In this document: positions 39,818 through 50,132 of the stretch, in pieces | Numbering within the stretch: position 1 is the first letter of the stretch | Layout of the letters: each line of letters starts with the position of its first letter | Source of the DNA: DATLLN01 sp963809205 | GTDB lineage: Bacteria; Actinomycetota; Thermoleophilia; Gaiellales; JAICJC01 | Assembly (NCBI GenBank): GCA_963809205.1 | Contig: CAWEIS010000002.1 | Span: 124,001 to 188,000, forward strand | Reading direction: 5' to 3' | Length of the DNA: 64,000 nucleotides | Translations under genes and position numbers: made by a program | The notes under the pieces: model-generated | What the model was told of the DNA's origin: nothing | The model's input: the letters and a program-made list of their open reading frames with translations, nothing else | Database searches by the model: none

Positions 39818-41107
39818 GTGCAGCGATACACCGTGACCACGCTCGACGGCGGTGAGCGCATCGTCACCGAGCGCGTCCGCTCCGTCCGCTCAGTGGCGAT
39901 CGGCATGTGGATCGGCGCGGGCGGCCGCGACGAGCGCGGCGAACAGGCCGGCATCTCGCACTTCATCGAGCACCTGCTGTTCAAGGGCTCGTCGCGTTAC
40001 TCCGGCGTGGAGATCGCGCAGGTGTTCGACGGCCTGGGCGGCGAGCTGAACGCGGCGACGGCCAAGGAGTACACGGTGCTCTACGCGCGGGTCCTCGACG
40101 CGCACCTGGAGACGGCCCTGGACGTGATGTCCGACATGCTGCTGTCGCCGTCGTTCGATCCGGACGAGCTGTCGGCCGAGCGCGAGGTGGTGCTCGAGGA
40201 GATCGCGATGTACGAGGACTCCTACCACGACCTGGCGCACGACCTGATCGCCGAGGCCGTGTTCGCCGGCCACCCGCTGGGACGGCCGGTGATCGGCACC
40301 GCCGACGCCGTCCGCGGAATGGACGCTGCGGCCGTGTCCGACTACCACGCCAACCGCTATGTCGGCCCGAATATCGTCGTCGCCGCCGCCGGCAACCTGG
40401 AGCACGAGCCACTGGCGCATATGATCGAGCAGCGCTTCGGCCTGTACGCGCGCCATCCCGACCCGTCGGCCGGCGTCCGCCCGCCGTGGATCGACGAGGT
40501 CGAGCCGTCGGCGCGGTTCGTCTCCAAGGCCTCCGAGCAGTACCACGTGTGCCTGGGCGGGATCGGGCTTCCGCGGTCGGACAAGCGGCGGTTCGCCGCC
40601 TCCCTGCTGGACTCGATGCTGGGCGGGTCGGCGTCGAGCCGGCTGTTCCAGGAGATCCGCGAGCGGCGAGGGATGGCGTACTCGGTCTACACCTTCGCGT
40701 CCCAGTACGCGGACACCGGCATGATTGGCGTCTACGTGGGCACCCGCGAGGACAACCTCGGCGAGTGCATGCGCATCGTCACCGAGCAGCTGCGGCTGAT
40801 CGGCGAGGGCGACCTCGGCCCGGGCGAGCTCGACCGCGCCAAGGAGAACCTCAAGGGTCGCGTGATGCTCTCGATGGAGTCGACCAGCAACCGGGCGAGC
40901 CGGCTGGGCAAGTCCGTGCTGACCGATACCGAGGTGCTGTCACTCGACCGCATCTGCGCCGAGATCGACGCCGTCGAGCCGGAGCTGGTGGCGGCGCTGG
41001 CGCGGCATCTGTTCGCGCCGGAACGGCTGAGCGTGTCCGGCATCGGGCCCGACCAGGCCAGGTTCGACGACGCCGTGGCCTCGCTCAACCCGTCGCTGAC
41101 CGCCTGA
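39818..41107 (+). CDS. M16 family zinc peptidase (processing-protease-like)
   Basis: The 429-residue protein has the inverted zinc motif in GISHFIEHLLFKGS (His-x2-Glu-His) with the third ligand Glu in REVVLEEIAMYEDSYHD, and the C-terminal inactive half with SRLFQEIRERRGMAYSVYTF. It resembles Bacillus YmxG and mitochondrial processing peptidase beta, and it follows pnp as YmxG does in Bacillus. GTG 39818 begins exactly at the conserved QRYTVTTLDGGERIVTE strand. It converges on the M48 gene. Confidence 0.92.
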   Translation: MQRYTVTTLDGGERIVTERVRSVRSVAIGMWIGAGGRDERGEQAGISHFIEHLLFKGSSRYSGVEIAQVFDGLGGELNAATAKEYTVLYARVLDAHLETALDVMSDMLLSPSFDPDELSAEREVVLEEIAMYEDSYHDLAHDLIAEAVFAGHPLGRPVIGTADAVRGMDAAAVSDYHANRYVGPNIVVAAAGNLEHEPLAHMIEQRFGLYARHPDPSAGVRPPWIDEVEPSARFVSKASEQYHVCLGGIGLPRSDKRRFAASLLDSMLGGSASSRLFQEIRERRGMAYSVYTFASQYADTGMIGVYVGTREDNLGECMRIVTEQLRLIGEGDLGPGELDRAKENLKGRVMLSMESTSNRASRLGKSVLTDTEVLSLDRICAEIDAVEPELVAALARHLFAPERLSVSGIGPDQARFDDAVASLNPSLTA

Positions 41108-41108
41108 T

Positions 41109-42359
41109 TCAGCGGTAGATGCTGGCGCGGTGGCGCTCCAGCAGCTCGCGCGAGACGGCCTGCTCGTGGGGGAGCAGCTCGCGCTCCAGCTCGAAGGCCT
41201 GCGCGTCGGTGACCACCACCCGCGGCGGCCGCTCGCCCAGCAGCTCGGCCACCCCGGAGGGCGGCGCGTAGAGCGCCGGCCTGTCCATTGCCATCACGCG
41301 CTCGATGCGCAGCCACTCGCGACCCGGCGTCTCGGTCGACCGCCGTCGGAGCCGCCCGATCACGTCGGGATCGCCGTCGGCCGCAGCGGATGCGGCGAGT
41401 GTCGAGAGGGTGTGCGACGCCCGCGACTTGATCAGCGCCGAGCGCACGGCCGGGGCACCCGCGACCTCGACGCTCACGCGGTCGGCCTCGGCCTCGATGC
41501 GGCGCACGTGCCGCGCCTCGAGCATGCCGAACAGCAGGACGAAGGGCTTGACCAGCGCGCAGATCAGCGCCATGCCCAGATTGGCCACGGTGCGGGACAG
41601 CGTGCTCGGTCGCTGATAGCGGCGCTCGCCGACGACCATCGCCATCTGCTCCGGCTCGAGCAGCTCCATCAGCGCCGCGAGGGCGTTGCCGGCGGTGCCG
41701 ACGAGCAGCGCACGCCACCTGTCGCCGCGGCGCTCGTGGGCGATCTCGTGCGCCAGCAGCGCGGCCCGTTCCTGCGACCCCAGCACCGCCAGCAGGGGTA
41801 CGCCGAGTGTGATGACGCGGCGCTGGCGCCAGCCGTAGCGCCCGATCCACGCGTCGTAGTCCGTGGTCAGGGCGATGCCGTCGAGCCGGGCACTGCCCAC
41901 CTGGTCGGCGAGCGTGTCCGCCAGCTCGTGGAGCACGGGATGGTCGGCGCGGTCGAGCAGCGGCGGCTCCGGCGAGTCGGGCCGCGGCCGGGCATACCAG
42001 GCCGCACCGATCATCGCCGCGACCGGCAGCATCGCGAACGGGTTGGGGAAGGTGATCAGCTCGAGCCAGATGCCGCCCACCGCGAGCGTCCCCACGAACA
42101 GGTACACGCCGACCGCTGCGAGCGCCAGTGCGATGCGCACCCGGCGATCTCCGCGTCCAGTTGTCACGGTCTCCTCGGAGCCGCGATCCGCGGACATCGC
42201 GGCGATCGCCTCGGAGCCGGTCTTGGGCGCCGCCCGGTCGGCGGCCATCAGGTTCCACCCGCAGGCGTCGCACCAGGTCAGGTAGCCCTGGTTCACGGGG
42301 ATCTCGGCACCGCACTGCGGACACCGGGCGGTGGGCTTGGACGTGCTCACGTCAGCCAC
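41109..42359 (-). CDS. M48-like membrane metallopeptidase with N-terminal zinc ribbon
   Basis: The 416-residue protein has an N-terminal zinc ribbon (CPQCGAEIP ... TWCDACGWN, about residues 13-36), two membrane segments (about 75-118), the catalytic LLAHEIAHERRGDRWRALL and a third-ligand region RRIEAEADRVSVEV. Two more hydrophobic stretches flank the active site, as in HtpX-type peptidases. It probably degrades membrane proteins; substrates are unknown. The start is GTG 42359. The zinc ribbon is an uncommon addition and could be regulatory. Confidence 0.85.
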   Translation of the reverse strand: MADVSTSKPTARCPQCGAEIPVNQGYLTWCDACGWNLMAADRAAPKTGSEAIAAMSADRGSEETVTTGRGDRRVRIALALAAVGVYLFVGTLAVGGIWLELITFPNPFAMLPVAAMIGAAWYARPRPDSPEPPLLDRADHPVLHELADTLADQVGSARLDGIALTTDYDAWIGRYGWRQRRVITLGVPLLAVLGSQERAALLAHEIAHERRGDRWRALLVGTAGNALAALMELLEPEQMAMVVGERRYQRPSTLSRTVANLGMALICALVKPFVLLFGMLEARHVRRIEAEADRVSVEVAGAPAVRSALIKSRASHTLSTLAASAAADGDPDVIGRLRRRSTETPGREWLRIERVMAMDRPALYAPPSGVAELLGERPPRVVVTDAQAFELERELLPHEQAVSRELLERHRASIYR

Positions 42360-42431
42360 ATGGCGGCGCGCCCGGCGCCTTCTGGCGAGCGGCGGACGGC
42401 CACCGCGCCGCCCGCCGCCGCGCTCGCCGTG

Positions 42432-42797
42432 CTACTCGGGCATCGAGGCAGACTCGTCGCTCTGCCAGATGCCGAACTCGTTGCCATGCGGGTCCTTGCA
42501 CACGGAGAACCAGCCCATGTTGGGCACCGGCATGCGCTCGCTCGCCTCGCCGCCGAGCTCCTTGACGCGGGCGATCCCCGCATCGATGTCGTCGACGTCG
42601 AAGTAGGCGCGGGTGCCCCGCTTGCCGGGCTCCATGTTGCTGATGGCGCCGCCGGTGCGGTCGCCGAAGCTGGTCATGTAGTACTCCGAGGGTCCCGGAT
42701 ACGCCTCGAACTGCCACCCGAACAGGCCGCCCCAGAACTCGCGGGCCTTCCCGGTGTCGTCCGCGGGGATCTCGAAGTGCACGATCTTGCCGGACAT
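42432..42797 (-). CDS. VOC-fold (glyoxalase/bleomycin-resistance type) protein
   Basis: The 121-residue protein shows one complete VOC pattern: KIVHFEIPADDTGKAREFWGG, LFGWQFEAYPG, TRAYFDVDDIDAGIARVKEL, and the metal-binding CKDPHGNEFGIWQ. Such single-repeat proteins occur widely; the substrate is unknown. AGGAGGG lies ahead of ATG 42797. It diverges from dapB. Confidence 0.85.
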   Translation of the reverse strand: MSGKIVHFEIPADDTGKAREFWGGLFGWQFEAYPGPSEYYMTSFGDRTGGAISNMEPGKRGTRAYFDVDDIDAGIARVKELGGEASERMPVPNMGWFSVCKDPHGNEFGIWQSDESASMPE

Positions 42798-42871
42798 TCG
42801 TCCCTCCTGGTTACGTGATGGTCGGTTCCGACACGATAGACCGTGCCGGGACCCGGAACTGAGCGGCGCGA

Positions 42872-42877
42872 TACGCT
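42872..42877 (+). promoter_or_regulatory. -10 element of dapB
   Basis: TACGCT ends seven bases before the dapB ATG at 42885, consistent with a leaderless message. Confidence 0.45.
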
Positions 42878-42884
42878 CTCGCGC

Positions 42885-43548
42885 ATGATCCGGGTGATCC
42901 TCTCCGGGGCGACCGGCAAGGTGGGCCGCGCGCTGATCCCGGCCATCGAGGCCGATCCGGAGCTCGAGCTCACCGCTCAGGCGGCGCCGTCGCTGGGCGT
43001 CACGCTCGCAGAGGCGCTGGAGGCCGGCGGCGACGTGGTGGTCGACTTCACCGCGCCGGCGTTCGCGACGGGAGGCGTGCGAGCTGGCGATTGCCGCCGG
43101 GGTCGGGATGGTGCTCGGCACCAGCGGCATGGCGGAAGCCGAGCGCGAGGCCGTCGACTCCGCCGCCCGCTATCGGGGGACGCCCGTCTTCCACGCTCCG
43201 AACTTCGCGATCGGCGCCGTCCTGATGATGCGATTCGCGGAGCAGGCTGCCAGGCACCTCCCGCGGGCCGAGATCATCGAGCTGCACGCCGAGACCAAGC
43301 GAGATGCCCCGTCGGGCACCGCGCTGGCCACGGCGGCGCGGATGGGCGGCGGGGTGCAGATCCACAGCGTGCGGCTGCCGGGGCTGGTGGCCCACCAGGA
43401 GGTGATCCTCGGCGGGTCGGGGGAGATGCTGACGATCCGGCACGACACGACGTCGCGCGACGCGTTCGTGCCCGGCGTGCTGCTGGCCATCAAGCGGGTG
43501 CGCGACCTGCCGCCCGGCCTGACAATCGGGCTGGACGCTCTGCTATAG
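42885..43548 (+). CDS. dapB: 4-hydroxy-tetrahydrodipicolinate reductase, one frameshift
   Basis: DapB reduces the product of DapA in the lysine/DAP pathway. The NAD(P)-binding ILSGATGKVGRALI is followed by VVDFTAPAF in the first frame. The second frame continues CELAIAAGVGMVLGTSG, HAPNFAIGAVLMM, the active-site ELHAETKRDAPSGTA (His and Lys present) and RHDTTSRDAFVPGVLLA. A net +1 lies at 43070-43072 (GGG); removing one G gives 220 residues, slightly short for the family but with all motifs. ATG 42885 follows a TACGCT element by seven bases. Confidence 0.88.
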
Positions 43549-43612
43549 GCCGGATGTCGCCCGCTGAGTCACGATTCCGCTGACCCCCTGGCACACCACC
43601 ACCACGAATCGC

Positions 43613-44066
43613 TCAGCCGGCGCTGATTGCGTCGCCGACGGCGATCGTGCCGCCCTCGAGCACGTCAGCGCGGAGGCCGCCGCGGTGGACGAAGGCCTTG
43701 ATCACGCCAGGCTCCGTCATGCCCTCGAGGTGCCTGCACGGCTCGCACAGCTCGTAGCCGCGGCAGCGCACCGCCCCGACGTAGAACTCCCTGCCGACCA
43801 GGTCGTTGAGCTCGATGCCGCGCGTCGTCACCTGCCGGCGCGAACGTCCGTTGCGCATGTCGATGCCGTGCTCGGCGACAACGGCCTCGATCGCCTCGGC
43901 CTCGATCAGCGTAATCGCCGTGCCCCGCGGCGCCCAGCCATCCGCCGGCGCGAGATAGCGGTCGCCGTCGAGGCCGCGGCCGGTGTGGACGACCACGGAA
44001 TCGACACCGTTGCGGCGTGCCCTCCTCCTCGGCCGCGATGTGGATCTGCTCGACCGTGCCGGGCAT
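43613..44066 (-). CDS. MOSC-domain protein, one frameshift
   Basis: The start MPGTVEQIHIAAEEEGT is in one frame and the rest (RNGVDSVVVHTGRGLDGDRYL ... GTAITLIEAEAIEA ... GYELCEPCRHLEGM ... VLEGGTIAVGDAI) in another; the quoted parts are joined by removing one C near 44014. The corrected product is 150 residues with the MOSC features GRGLDGDRY and the conserved Cys in ELCEPC that may carry sulfur. MOSC proteins transfer sulfur, often in molybdenum-cofactor or detoxification chemistry. It lies antisense between dapB and dapA and diverges from dapA with TATTCT (44080-44075) eight bases before its ATG. Confidence 0.78.
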
Positions 44067-44093
44067 GGGGGAGGAGAATAGCGACGGGAGGGG

Positions 44094-44099
44094 TAGAAT
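44094..44099 (+). promoter_or_regulatory. -10 element of dapA
   Basis: TAGAAT ends seven bases before the ATG at 44107. Another ATG at 44103 is out of frame. Confidence 0.5.
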
Positions 44100-44106
44100 C
44101 GGATGG

Positions 44107-45010
44107 ATGGTGTCTGCCCCATTGGGAACCCTGCTGACGGCGATGGTCACGCCCTTCGCCGCCGACGGCTCGGTCAACCTCGAGGCCGCGCGGCGGCTGG
44201 CCAGGCACCTGGTGGACACCGGCTCGGACGGCATCGTGATCGCCGGCACCACCGGCGAGGGCCCGACCGTCACCGACCGCGAGAAGCTCGAGCTGATCGA
44301 GGCCGTGGTCGCCGAGGTCGGCGGCCGCGCCGAGCGTCGTCGCCAACACCGGCAGCTACGACACGCACCACTCGGTGGAGCTGACGGCCGCCGCGCTGGG
44401 GCTGGGCGTCGACGGCTACCTGGTGGTGACGCCGTACTACAACAAGCCGCCCGAGGAGGGGATCGTCGCCCACTTCTCGGCCATCGCCGACGCCGCAGAC
44501 GGCCGGCCGGTGATCGCGTACAACATCCCCAGCCGCGTCGTGCTCAACCTCGAGCCGCGCGTGCTCGCCCGGCTCGCCAGGATTCCGAACGTGGTCGCCG
44601 TCAAGCAGGCGATGCCCGACCTCGACCAGGCGCGAGCGATCGTCGAGCACGGCGGCCTCGCGCTGTACGCCGGCGACGACAACCTGCTGCTGCCGTTCCT
44701 GCGGATGGGCGGCACCGGCGGCATCTGCGTCGTCTCGCACCTGGCCGGCTCGAGGGTGCGCGACATGATCGACGCGGCGCACGACGGCCGGTTCGATGAC
44801 GCCCAGGCGATCGACGAGAGCCTGGTGCCGCTCTACCGGGCGCTGACGATCACCACCAACCCGATCGCGGTCAAGGCCGGCCTGAACATGCTCGGCCACG
44901 ACGCGGGCGGCCTGCGCCTGCCGATGGTCGAGGCGACGATCGAGCAGGTCGGCGTCATCCGCTCCGCGCTCGAGAGCTGCGGCATCCCGGTCCCGGCGCC
45001 GACCGCGTGA
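44107..45010 (+). CDS. dapA: 4-hydroxy-tetrahydrodipicolinate synthase, one frameshift
   Basis: DapA condenses pyruvate with aspartate semialdehyde. The first frame has LLTAMVTPFAADGSVNLEAA and VIAGTTGEGPTVTDREKL; the second has NTGSYDTHHSVELTAAALG, VVTPYYNKPPEEGI with the catalytic Tyr, NVVAVKQAMPDL with the Schiff-base Lys, and YAGDDNLLLPFL. The +1 site is at 44330-44332 (GCCGAGC). Corrected length is 300 residues, as expected. ATG 44107 follows TAGAAT by seven bases. Its stop overlaps the GTG of the RNase J gene. Confidence 0.9.
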
Positions 45011-46686
45011 GCATGCGCCAAACCCGTCCGCATCATCCCGCTGGGCGGGCTCGGCGAGGTGGGGAAGAACATGACCGTGTTCGAGCAGGACGGCGAGCTG
45101 GTGCTGCTCGACGCCGGGCTGACCTTCCCGCGCGCCGGAGATGCACGGCATCGACCTGGTGCTGCCCGATTTCGCCTACGTCGCCGATCGCGCCGACCGC
45201 TTGCGCGCCGTCATCCTGACCCACGGCCACGAGGACCACGTCGGGGCGCTGCCGTACCTGCTGAAGGAGGTCGGCACCACGGCCCGGGTGCTGGGGACGC
45301 GGCTCACGCTGGGGCTGGTCAAGTCGAAGCTGGACGAGCACGGCCTAGGCGGCGACACGGAGCTGGTCGAGGTCTCGGCGGAGGATCCGCCGATCCAGGT
45401 CGGGCCGTTCCAGGCGGAGTTCGTGCGGATGACGCACTCGATCCCGGACGCCGTGGCCGTCGTCCTGCACACCGACCACGGCACGATCCTGCACACCGGC
45501 GACTTCAAGCTCGACATGACGCCGATCGACGGCCGCCCCGCCGACCTCGACCGGCTGCGCGCCCTCGGCGACGCCGGCGTCGCGGTGCTGATGTCCGACT
45601 CGACGAACGCCGAGAACCCGGGGCGGACGCCGTCCGAGGCGACCGTCGGCCCGTCCCTGCGGCGGATCATCTCCGAGGCGCCGGGCAGGGTGATCGTGAC
45701 GTCGTTCGCTTCGCAGATCCACCGCGTGCAGCAGGTGCTCGACGCCGCCGACCTACGCCGAGCGCAAGGTCTGCGTGATCGGGCGCAGCATGGTGCGCAA
45801 CCTCAACATCTCGCGCAACCTGGGATATGCGCACGTCGAGGACGACCTGCTGATCCGGCCGCGCGACCTGGATGCCACGCTGCCGCGCGACGTCGTCATC
45901 CTCTGCACAGGCAGCCAGGGCGAGCCGCGTTCGGCGCTCACCCGGATGGCGCTGGGCGAACACCAGACGGTGCACATCCATCCCACCGACACGGTGATCA
46001 TGTCCTCGCGCGCCGTGCCCGGCAACGAGGTGAACGTGCACCAGACCGTGAACCGGCTGTCGCGGATCGGCGCGACCGTGCTGACCGAGCAGAACGCCTA
46101 CGTCCACGTCTCCGGCCATGGCTCGGCCGACGAGCTGCGCGAGCTGCTGGAGGCCGTGCGCCCGGCGACGTTCGTGCCCGTCCACGGCGAGTACCGGATG
46201 CTGCGCGCCCACGGCGAGATCGCCGAACGGGCCGGGGTGGCGCGCGACGCCGTGCGGATCGCCGACAACGGCACCGTGCTCGAGCTGGACGGCGATGGAT
46301 TGCTGGCCGCGGGCCAGATCGAGGCGGGCATCACGCTGGTCGACGGATTCAGCGTCGGCGAGCTGCGCGACGAGGTGCTGCGCGACCGCCGGCGGCTGGC
46401 GACCGACGGCGTCCTGATCGTGGTCGCCACGATCGCCGCCGACACGGCCGAGGTCGTGGCGGACCCCGAAGTGATCGTGCGCGGCTTCGAGGCCCCGGAC
46501 GGCGACGAGGAGCAGTTGCTGGACACGATCCGCGACGCCGTGGACGACGCGCTCGACGACTGCCAGGCGAAGGGCATCAAGGAGGTGCAGCTCGTGCAGG
46601 AGCGGCTGCACGACGCCCTCGCCGCCAAGATATCGCAGCTGACCGGCAAGCGCCCGATGGTGCTGCCGGTCGTCGTCGAAGTCTGA
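45007..46686 (+). CDS. rnj: Ribonuclease J, three frameshifts
   Basis: RNase J is a beta-CASP metallo-beta-lactamase with 5' exo- and endonuclease activity. Segments in successive frames are VSMRQT, then IIPLGGLGEVGKNMTVFE, then MHGIDLVLPDFAYV with the metal motif ILTHGHEDHVGALPYLL, HTGDFKLDMTP and SDSTNAENPGRTPSE, then IGRSMVRNLNISRNLGY, ILCTGSQGEPRSALTRMA, SGHGSADELRELL and VPVHGEYRMLRAH. Net +1 sites lie at about 45024, 45137 and 45749. Removing one base at each gives 558 residues, the family length. GTG 45007 overlaps dapA (GTGA), a gene pair conserved in actinobacteria. Confidence 0.9.
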
Positions 46687-46754
46687 CGCAGCCCGCTCGG
46701 GCACTCGGAAACGGGTACTCCGGAACGAGAAGGAGTGTCGTCCGAGGGCACGAA

Positions 46755-46760
46755 TACCAT
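46755..46760 (+). promoter_or_regulatory. Probable -10 of ftsK
   Basis: TACCAT ends five bases before the ATG at 46766, close enough for a leaderless transcript. Confidence 0.35.
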
Positions 46761-46765
46761 CGCCA

Positions 46766-49190
46766 ATGGCCAGGACGACCACGCGACGGACCCATCGCGC
46801 TCCTGGTTCAAAGCCGGCTCGGCGCTCGCGTAAGACCCCCATCCGCTCTCAGACCCCCCAGCGGAAGCGTGCGCCGAGCCGCCCACCCTTTGAGCGCAGG
46901 AACGACCTCGTCGGCGGAGCACTGATCGCCGCCGGGGTCTTCCTCGCGTGCATCGAGTATCTGGGCTGGGATGGGGGCGTTGTGGGCCAGAAGCTGGATG
47001 GCCTGCTCAGGCTCCTGATCGGCGAGGCCACGATGGCCATCCCGCCGATCGCGATCGGCGCCGGGGCGCTGATCTTCCTGGACAGCCCGATACGACGACT
47101 GCGCCCGCTGCGGCTGGGCGTCGTCACCGCGATGGCCACGCTGGTGCTCGCGCTCTCGACCACTGACACGGTCGAGGCGGAGCAGCACGGCGGGCTGATC
47201 GGCGCGTATGCACGCACGCTGCTCGAGCATCTGGTGGGCGGCGTCGGGGTGTCCATCCTGATCGCGCTCGGCACGCTGGCCGCGATCGTGCTGCTGACGG
47301 GCGCATCGGTCGGCCTGTTCATGCGCCGGTCCGGCGAGCACGTCGCCCGCGCCGCCGGCGCGGGTGCGCGCCTGGGCGGCGAGGTGGCCCGCCGCTACCG
47401 CGAGCGGCCGACCGGGCCGCCGACGCTGACCGCCGTGCCCGGCGGCGCGGGTAAGCGGTCGAAGAAGGCCCCGGCGCCGCTGGACGGCAGCCAGGAGTAC
47501 TCCGACCTGTTCGGCGACGTCCCCGAGTTCGAGATCCCGGGCGACGAGCCCGAGTCGCTGCCCGAGGTGCTGGAGGGCGCGGAGCCGGTGGCGGACGTGC
47601 AGGAGCCGCCCGCCGAGCTCGAGGACGACGTGCCTGCCGACGAGGCGGTGACCGCGGAGGTCAGCCTCGAGGAGCCGGCCGAGCAGCTGCCGCTGGACAC
47701 CGAGCCCGCGCGGCCGGCGGTCGAGTACCGGCTGCCCTCGCCCGGCATCCTCAAGCGCAGCAAGGCGGCCGGCGGTCGCGGCGGCCAGGATCACCAGCGG
47801 CTGTCCCGCCAGCTGGTGGAGACGCTCTCCAACTTCGGCATCGAGGCGCGCGTGATCGGCATGGTGTCCGGCCCGCGGGTGACCCGCTACGAGCTGCAGC
47901 TCGCGCCGGGCATCAAGGTGAACCGCGTGTCCCAGCTGCGCGACGACCTGGCCTACGCCCTGGCGACCACCGAGATCCGCATCCTGGCGCCGATCCCCGG
48001 CAAGCAGGCGGTCGGCGTCGAGGTGCCCAACCTGTCGCCGACCATGGTCACGCTGGGCGACATCTACGACGAGCCGCGGCTCCGGCTCCAGCCCGCTGAC
48101 CGCCTGGCTGGGCAAGGACATCGCGGGCCACGGCGTCGCCTGCGACCTGGCGAAGATGCCGCACCTGCTGATCGCCGGCACCACCGGCGCCGGCAAGTCG
48201 GGCTGCATCAACGCGCTGCTGTCGTCGATCCTCCTGCGGGCGACGCCCGAGGACGTGCGGATGATCCTGGTCGACCCCAAGCGGGTCGAGCTGAACCACT
48301 ACGAGGCGATCCCGCACCTGCTGACGCCGGTCGTCACGAACATGAAGAACGCGGCGCTGGTGCTCCAGAACGTCGTCCGCGAGATGGAGAGCCGCTACGA
48401 GCTGATGGGCGCCGCCAAGACCCGGAACCTGGTCGAGTGGAACCGCGTGCGCGAGGCCGAGGGCCGCGAGCGGATCCCCTACATGCTGGTCGTGATCGAC
48501 GAGCTGGCCGACCTGATGATGGTCTCGCCGGCCGACGTCGAGGACGCGATCATCCGGCTCGCCCAGAAGTCGCGGGCCGTCGGCATCCACCTGGTGCTGG
48601 CGACGCAGAGCCCGCGGGTGGACGTGATCACCGGCATGATCAAGGCCAACGTGCCGTCGCGCATCGCCTTCGCCGTGTCCAGCCAGACGGACTCGCGCGT
48701 GATCCTCGACGTCAACGGCGCCGAGGCTCTGCTGGGCCAGGGCGACATGCTCTACAAGCCCCTCGGCACCAGCAAGATGCAGCGCGTCCAGGGCGCGTAC
48801 ATCACCGAGGACGAGATCCGGCGGATCGTCGACGCCTGCCGCAAGCAGGGCGAGCCGACGTTCGAGGAGGAGCTGCTGGAGACGCCGCACGACGTGGAGT
48901 CCGAGCAGCTCGATCGCGACGAGGACCCGGTGCTCGAGGACGCGATCCGACTGGTCGCCCAGCATCAGACGGCATCGGTCTCGCTGCTCCAGCGGCGCCT
49001 GCGGGTCGGCTACACCCGCGCCGGCCGGCTGATCGACATGCTCGAGCGGCGCGGCATCGTCTCCGGCTACGAGGGCTCGAAGGCCCGCAACGTGCTGATC
49101 GCGGAGTCCGACCTGCCGCGCATCCTGGGCGACGGCCTCGAGGAGCCCGTCGCCGAGCGCGACGAGCAGTCCGCCGATCTGACCTTCTAG
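46766..49190 (+). CDS. ftsK: DNA translocase FtsK/SpoIIIE family, one frameshift
   Basis: The pump moves chromosome ends through the septum. A basic start is followed by four or more membrane segments (about residues 50-190), an acidic linker, the alpha/beta motor domain (GMVSGPRVTRYELQLAPGIK, then in the next frame LIAGTTGAGKSGCINALLS, LVDPKRVELNHYEAIPH, VIDELADLMMV) and the DNA-reading gamma domain (ASVSLLQRRLRVGYTRAGRL, IVSGYEGSKARNVL). The +1 site is near 48074-48079, before SGSSPLTAWLGKDIAGHG. Corrected length is 807 residues. Confidence 0.92.
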
Positions 49191-49223
49191 GTCGCGAGCC
49201 GCCTGACGGTACGCTACGGGCCG

Positions 49224-49797
49224 GTGAGCCAGGACTGGTACGACCGGCTGCTGGAGAGCGGCGTGATGGACACGCTGGCGCCGTACAACCCCGTGGTCGT
49301 CGGCGCATATCCGCTGGGCATCCCGGCGCCGCACTCGCGGATCGAGATCGTCTGCCGGTCGGTCGACCTGCCGGCCTTCGCCCGGGTGGTGGAGCGCAGC
49401 TACGGCGACGCCGAGGGCTTCGAGATGCATCCCGGCCGCGCTCGACGAGGAGGAGGCCGTGTTCGCCGAGTTCGAGCTGGACGGCCTGCCGCTCGAGGTC
49501 GCCGCCCAGCCCGATCACGTCCACCAGCGGCTGGCGGCGGCGACCATCGGCATCTCGCGGATGCTCGACGTCCAGGGCGACACGTCGCGGGCCCGGCTGG
49601 AGGCGGCCGTCGCCCGCGGCGAGGACTGGCTGGACGCCGCGCTGCTGCAGACCGACCTGTCGCGGGCGGCGATCGAGGCGTTCTCGACCGCGAACCCGTC
49701 GGTGATGCGGCGCGTGCTGGGGGTCAAGGGGCCACCGGTGCCGCTCGCGCAGCTACGTCGTGCCGGTGCTGCTCGGCCTGGTGTCGATGATCGCTGA
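49224..49797 (+). CDS. DUF4269-like nucleotidyltransferase-fold protein, one frameshift
   Basis: The first part reads LAPYNPVVVGAYPLGIPAPH followed by SRIEIVCRSVDLPAF, similar to the DUF4269 opening (a Gly-rich, Asp-containing nucleotidyltransferase-like motif, although here Asp is replaced in the second half). After a +1 site at 49431-49436 the frame continues AVFAEFELDGLPLEVAAQP and a helical C-terminal part. The product would be about 190 residues, of which the last 20 may be non-native. GTG 49224 follows TACGCT by eight bases. The function of the family is unknown. Confidence 0.55.
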
Positions 49798-50099
49798 TCG
49801 TGCTGGCCACCGCCGGCCGCGGCTCCGCCGACTTCACGGGGCTGATGCTGCTGCTCGAGGCGGCCGTGCTGGGAGCGGTCTTCGGGACGCGGCTGGGGAT
49901 GGCCGCCGCGCTCACGCCGCTGGTGCTGATCGGCCTGGTGATCGTGCCGACCACGGCCACCGGCGGCGACCAGTGCGACCCCGACTGCGGGTCGCAGCTC
50001 GCGCAGTACGTGTTCGTCGCGGTGCTGATCGTCAGCGCCGTCGGGATCACCGGACTGCTTACGGGATCGCTACTTTCCACGCGAGACCTAGGTAGACTG
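49760..50099 (+). CDS. Small membrane protein, start and end uncertain
   Basis: The region codes for VPVLLGLVSMI in one frame and, after a probable +1 at about 49790-49796, LIVLATAGRGSADFTGLMLL, EAAVLGAVFGTRLGMAAALT, LVLIGLVIVPTT and VFVAVLIVSAVGITGLLTGS in the next. That makes three to four membrane segments with one CDPDC loop. The second frame has no stop before the RodZ gene, so it either reads through or carries another error near 50095, where TAG lies in a neighbouring frame. No family is recognised. Start could be GTG 49760 or GTG 49800. Confidence 0.45.
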
Positions 50100-50132
50100 G
50101 CCCCGAGCCGCTTCGGGCGGCCCACCGTTGCC